Assembly: GCA_004794655.1 (NCBI GenBank)
Contig: SMMW01000585.1
Location: 6,468,001 to 6,532,000, forward strand
Direction of reading: 5' to 3'
DNA length: 64,000 bases
Source of the DNA: Marisa cornuarietis
Lineage: Eukaryota > Mollusca > Gastropoda > Architaenioglossa > Ampullariidae
Part shown: positions 61,001-64,000 of the stretch, in pieces
How positions within the stretch are numbered: the first letter of the stretch is position 1
Layout of the letters: every line of letters starts with the position of its first letter
Made by a program: the position numbers and the translations under genes
Notes under the pieces: model-generated
What the model was told of the DNA's origin: nothing
What the model saw: the letters and a program-made list of their open reading frames with translations, nothing else
The model's database searches: none

Positions 61001-64000
61001 AAACTGCGGCTGACTTTCGGGTGCCCAGCGTTCACGCCGTCTTCGCGTCAAACGTACAAAACTGAACCCTCCTTCCTCCGCGACACGATGACCCTTACCC
61101 CCCTATCCGCTTTCCACGGGTCCCCACCCCACCCCAGTCTCGATGCCCACTGTAATCACCCACTCTCCTGGTTCTTCATTTTGCCAGCACAACGCTCAAA
61201 AGACTCACGGGACGGTAAAAGATGTGTAAATAAATGTCTACGAACACATGAAGCTACTTCAGTCTCAGACGGTTCATTTTGGACTTCTCCTTTTCCCAAT
61301 CCTTTGGTCAGCTTTCATCTCTGAAATAATGAACGAAACGACGATAACGATTGTATTATTGACGATGAATACTGGAATAAGTTTGACATACAATTAAGTA
61401 CAATAGTACATGAAAATTATTTGGGGAGCCGATAACTTCTTCGAAACAGAGGACATTGCCCACAGATTATTTGGTGTGACAGTTGGAGGACAAACAGGTA
61501 AAGCGACGGGTAGGTCTGTCAACGACTTTATTCTATGTGTGTGTGTGTGTGCTACACAATAATTCGAGTTGAAGTGAGGTTCAGACGTGGGTCATGATGT
61601 AGCTCTGTAGCATGATGTACATCTGTGCAGTCAGTCAATGCGCCAGACGCACAGTTAGTTCCCTTGTCTGTCCGTCTTCGAACGACGGTCGGCGCTAATG
61701 GCCTTATAACCTCAGTCCTAAAAGCTGACGAGAAGAAAAGATTAGCGCGCCGCCTTTTGTGCCGCGTCTGTCGCCAGCCTCTGCGGGCGCTCTTCAGCAA
61801 CGGGAGGATGCACATCAAAAACGCCGACAGCCCGTTGCCGTGGGTGCTGGGTGGGTGGGGGGAAAGGAGGGAAGGTCGAGGTTCCCGCGGAAGGTGATCA
61901 ATCTCAGCGTGTCTGCTAAACCAAGGCTTGCCTCCTACCTTCTCCCAACCGCCACCAGCCACGTCACTACCTGTTCAGGTATTTTACTGCATTTTGTGCA
62001 ACTTCTTCTCCTCTTCTCACCCCCCCCCCGTTCCCCTCTTCCCCTCACCGGTTGAGCAATTCAAGACAACGCAGCGCTTGCCGTGTCCACTGGCGTCAGA
62101 GGCATACGAAGTGCGGACGGCTCGAGGGTACTGGTGGATGTCGGGGGAACTGCTGGGTATCCGTGACCCTGCTGACCTCGAAGACACGAATGGATGAAGA
62201 CTGACGCGGAAGAGTGAGATGGACTGGGTGGACAACTAGCTCCAACCCTCCTTTTCCTACCTGTCTGTACCCATCAACACTTCGGGGTTTAAAAAAAGGA
62301 AAGTCCTTTCCCAAGTGAGATCTGCGAAGCTGAAAACATAGTTTAGTATCAAATCAACAAAGCACCAGCGCTGGATATGAAAAAAAAAAATACTCTGACA
62401 AAAAAAGTGAAAGTGCCTTCTCTACCAGCGCCATGAAATACTCCAGATTCCATCGCTTCAATCTTGCCTGTCTTCCCAGAGCCTGGCTGAGAAATTTATC
62501 GTAAAAACAACAGGGTCTTGCCGATTCTATCACCTGCTCCATTATTTCGTGGTCAAAATCAACAACCCCTGTGCTGGCTATCTGCGCCCGAAAAAGAGAA
62601 ACAACTGATTGCATAATGGAAAAGATATGCAGAGAGGATAAGCCTTATCTTTTCAATGGAACCTTAGACGTGTGCATCTCCAGCCTTCGGCCACACGTAG
62701 GCTCGGTTTCATCAAACTCACCCCGGTAGTTAACCCCCTCCCCCTTCTGTCTCTGAGGTTACTCTTGTGTTTTATTTTCTGGGATACGTCTGTCGACTGG
62801 CGCTCCGTCGGCGCCTTTGAAGTTGATTTGGAGAAGTCTGCCATTGATAAAAGAGGGATCCTTATCACAGTTTACAATTAGGGGGTCCAGTTCGGCTCTG
62901 ATGATGCCCCTCTTGTATTCTTGTCGGGAGCTCTCCTGCAAGGAAAAGAAAAAGACACGCTTAATAGTGTGAAATTGTGTTTTGTAAACAGGCTTGAGGC
63001 GGGCCAGAAAACAAGGCGCGACCCTGCCTTGTACCATCGCTCTCTGATGCCATCGCTTGATGAAAACGCCGCTGCGAGCCTCGATTATCTGCACGCGCCA
63101 ATCACAGACCTACATGTCGTGTTCAGATGTGAAGGACTAACTTTCCTTCTCGCTCTGCGGTCACTGCGGGAGGGGGATTCAGGCGAATAATTGAGTTTTA
63201 TGTCGTGCTTTCAAGAATATCCCAATTTAACTTGTTGTGATGAAGACTATTCTTCACTGTTAAGCTTTTTGTTGTTGAGGTTTTGTTCTTCAATCACTTC
63301 CCAATTTACTACAAATGTAGCTCTAATCTCCCCACTCCTCTCTCTAACTCACTTTCATTCTCTCACAGTTGTTTGTTTTAAAATTCCCTTTCTTGTTTTC
63401 ATGATAAGAAAAATATTGTCTGGTTAGTTACTAAAATTCAGTAGCGTAAAGCTTTTGGCTTAATTTGTTGGATAACTTAAGTCGAGACTAAGTCACCAGT
63501 AAAAACAAAGGCCTCTTAAAAAATAAATAAATACTTAAAAAATAAAGAAGAAGAAAATGCCAAAGATACAAAAACACACGACAATTATCTAGATTAGGTG
63601 CATGTGCTTTTTGCTGTTTGCATGCTTCCCTGGTAACTCTGCAGCTCCACCACCTTCACGCCCCCCCCCCTTCAGCCTTCAGTTGTTTTTTTTTCACAGT
63701 AAGTAAACTTTAAAGGGTAATCTCGCAAACACAACAGCAATAAAATGTGAAGAATTCGTTTGATGCCTGTCAAAAGAAAACGTGACTTGTCTGTTCTCTT
63801 TTGGTGTGACATTTGCTGCAGTCTGCTGTGTGCGCCTTGTAGTTGAGCTTGACTCAGCCCTCCACTAGAAACAATAAAAATAAAGGGGAAGTAATCGCAA
63901 ACTTGAGCTAGTCTCCGGTGCGTGTTGCACTAAGGCCCGCTAAGAGGCTCCGGGGTTTGTCGGGTACATAGATCTCAGCAGAGAGAGTGCCTCAGGAATG
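61001..64000. other. Right-end stretch with weak minus-strand exon-like segments
   Basis: Two minus-strand segments look exon-like. One follows an excellent acceptor (tttttcttttccttgcag) at 62935 and reads ESSRQEYKRGIIRAELDP onward, open to a stop at 62759. The other, 62534-62581, lies between cgggcgcag and CAG|GTGATA and reads IASTGVVDFDHEIMEQ. No homology was recognised for either, and no linking donor is convincing. The rest shows C-rich runs and chance frames. Confidence 0.35.

Overview
This window looks like a gene-poor stretch of an animal nuclear genome, most likely a lophotrochozoan and plausibly a gastropod mollusc. The evidence is spliced, GC3-rich coding sequence, very long non-coding stretches, dense GT/AC, GAT and GTCT microsatellites, a CR1/L2-type non-LTR retrotransposon with an (ATT)n tail, and a MITE-like element. 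The species call is an inference. No bacterial operons, rRNA, tRNA or CRISPR were seen, and almost all short open frames are chance frames.

The one gene identified with confidence is on the + strand: a 284-codon N-terminal coding exon (25398-26249) of a SoxD (Sox5/6/13) transcription factor. It starts MSSKR, like its vertebrate relatives. It carries His-rich, acidic and Ser-rich disordered segments and ends inside the first SoxD coiled coil, in phase 0, at a clean GT donor. The HMG box and the rest of the coiled coil are not recognisable here and probably lie beyond the right edge. A 58-nt exon candidate at 48300-48357 on the same strand is well flanked and strongly codon-biased in one frame. 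That frame is incompatible with direct joining to the 25-26 kb exon, so its gene is uncertain.

Layout: 1-25 kb is upstream flank or 5' intron with microsatellites, minisatellites and a GC-rich segment near 13.3-13.7 kb that could be a promoter with a 5' untranslated exon. 25.4-26.25 kb is the SoxD exon. 26.25-48.3 kb is presumed intron. It holds a structurally intact CR1/L2-group LINE (about 28.9-32.56 kb, one 1104-residue endonuclease/reverse transcriptase frame, same strand as the host gene), a 267-bp element with terminal inverted repeats at 34.8-35.05 kb, and several short tandem arrays. 48.4-64 kb is further non-coding sequence with microsatellites, two minisatellites, dense homeodomain/SOX/PBX-like motif clusters that may be cis-regulatory, and weak exon-like segments on both strands.

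Functional picture: if the reading is right, this is a large developmental regulator locus with sparse exons in long introns. The LINE is a passenger inserted in sense orientation. No undescribed multi-gene system was found.
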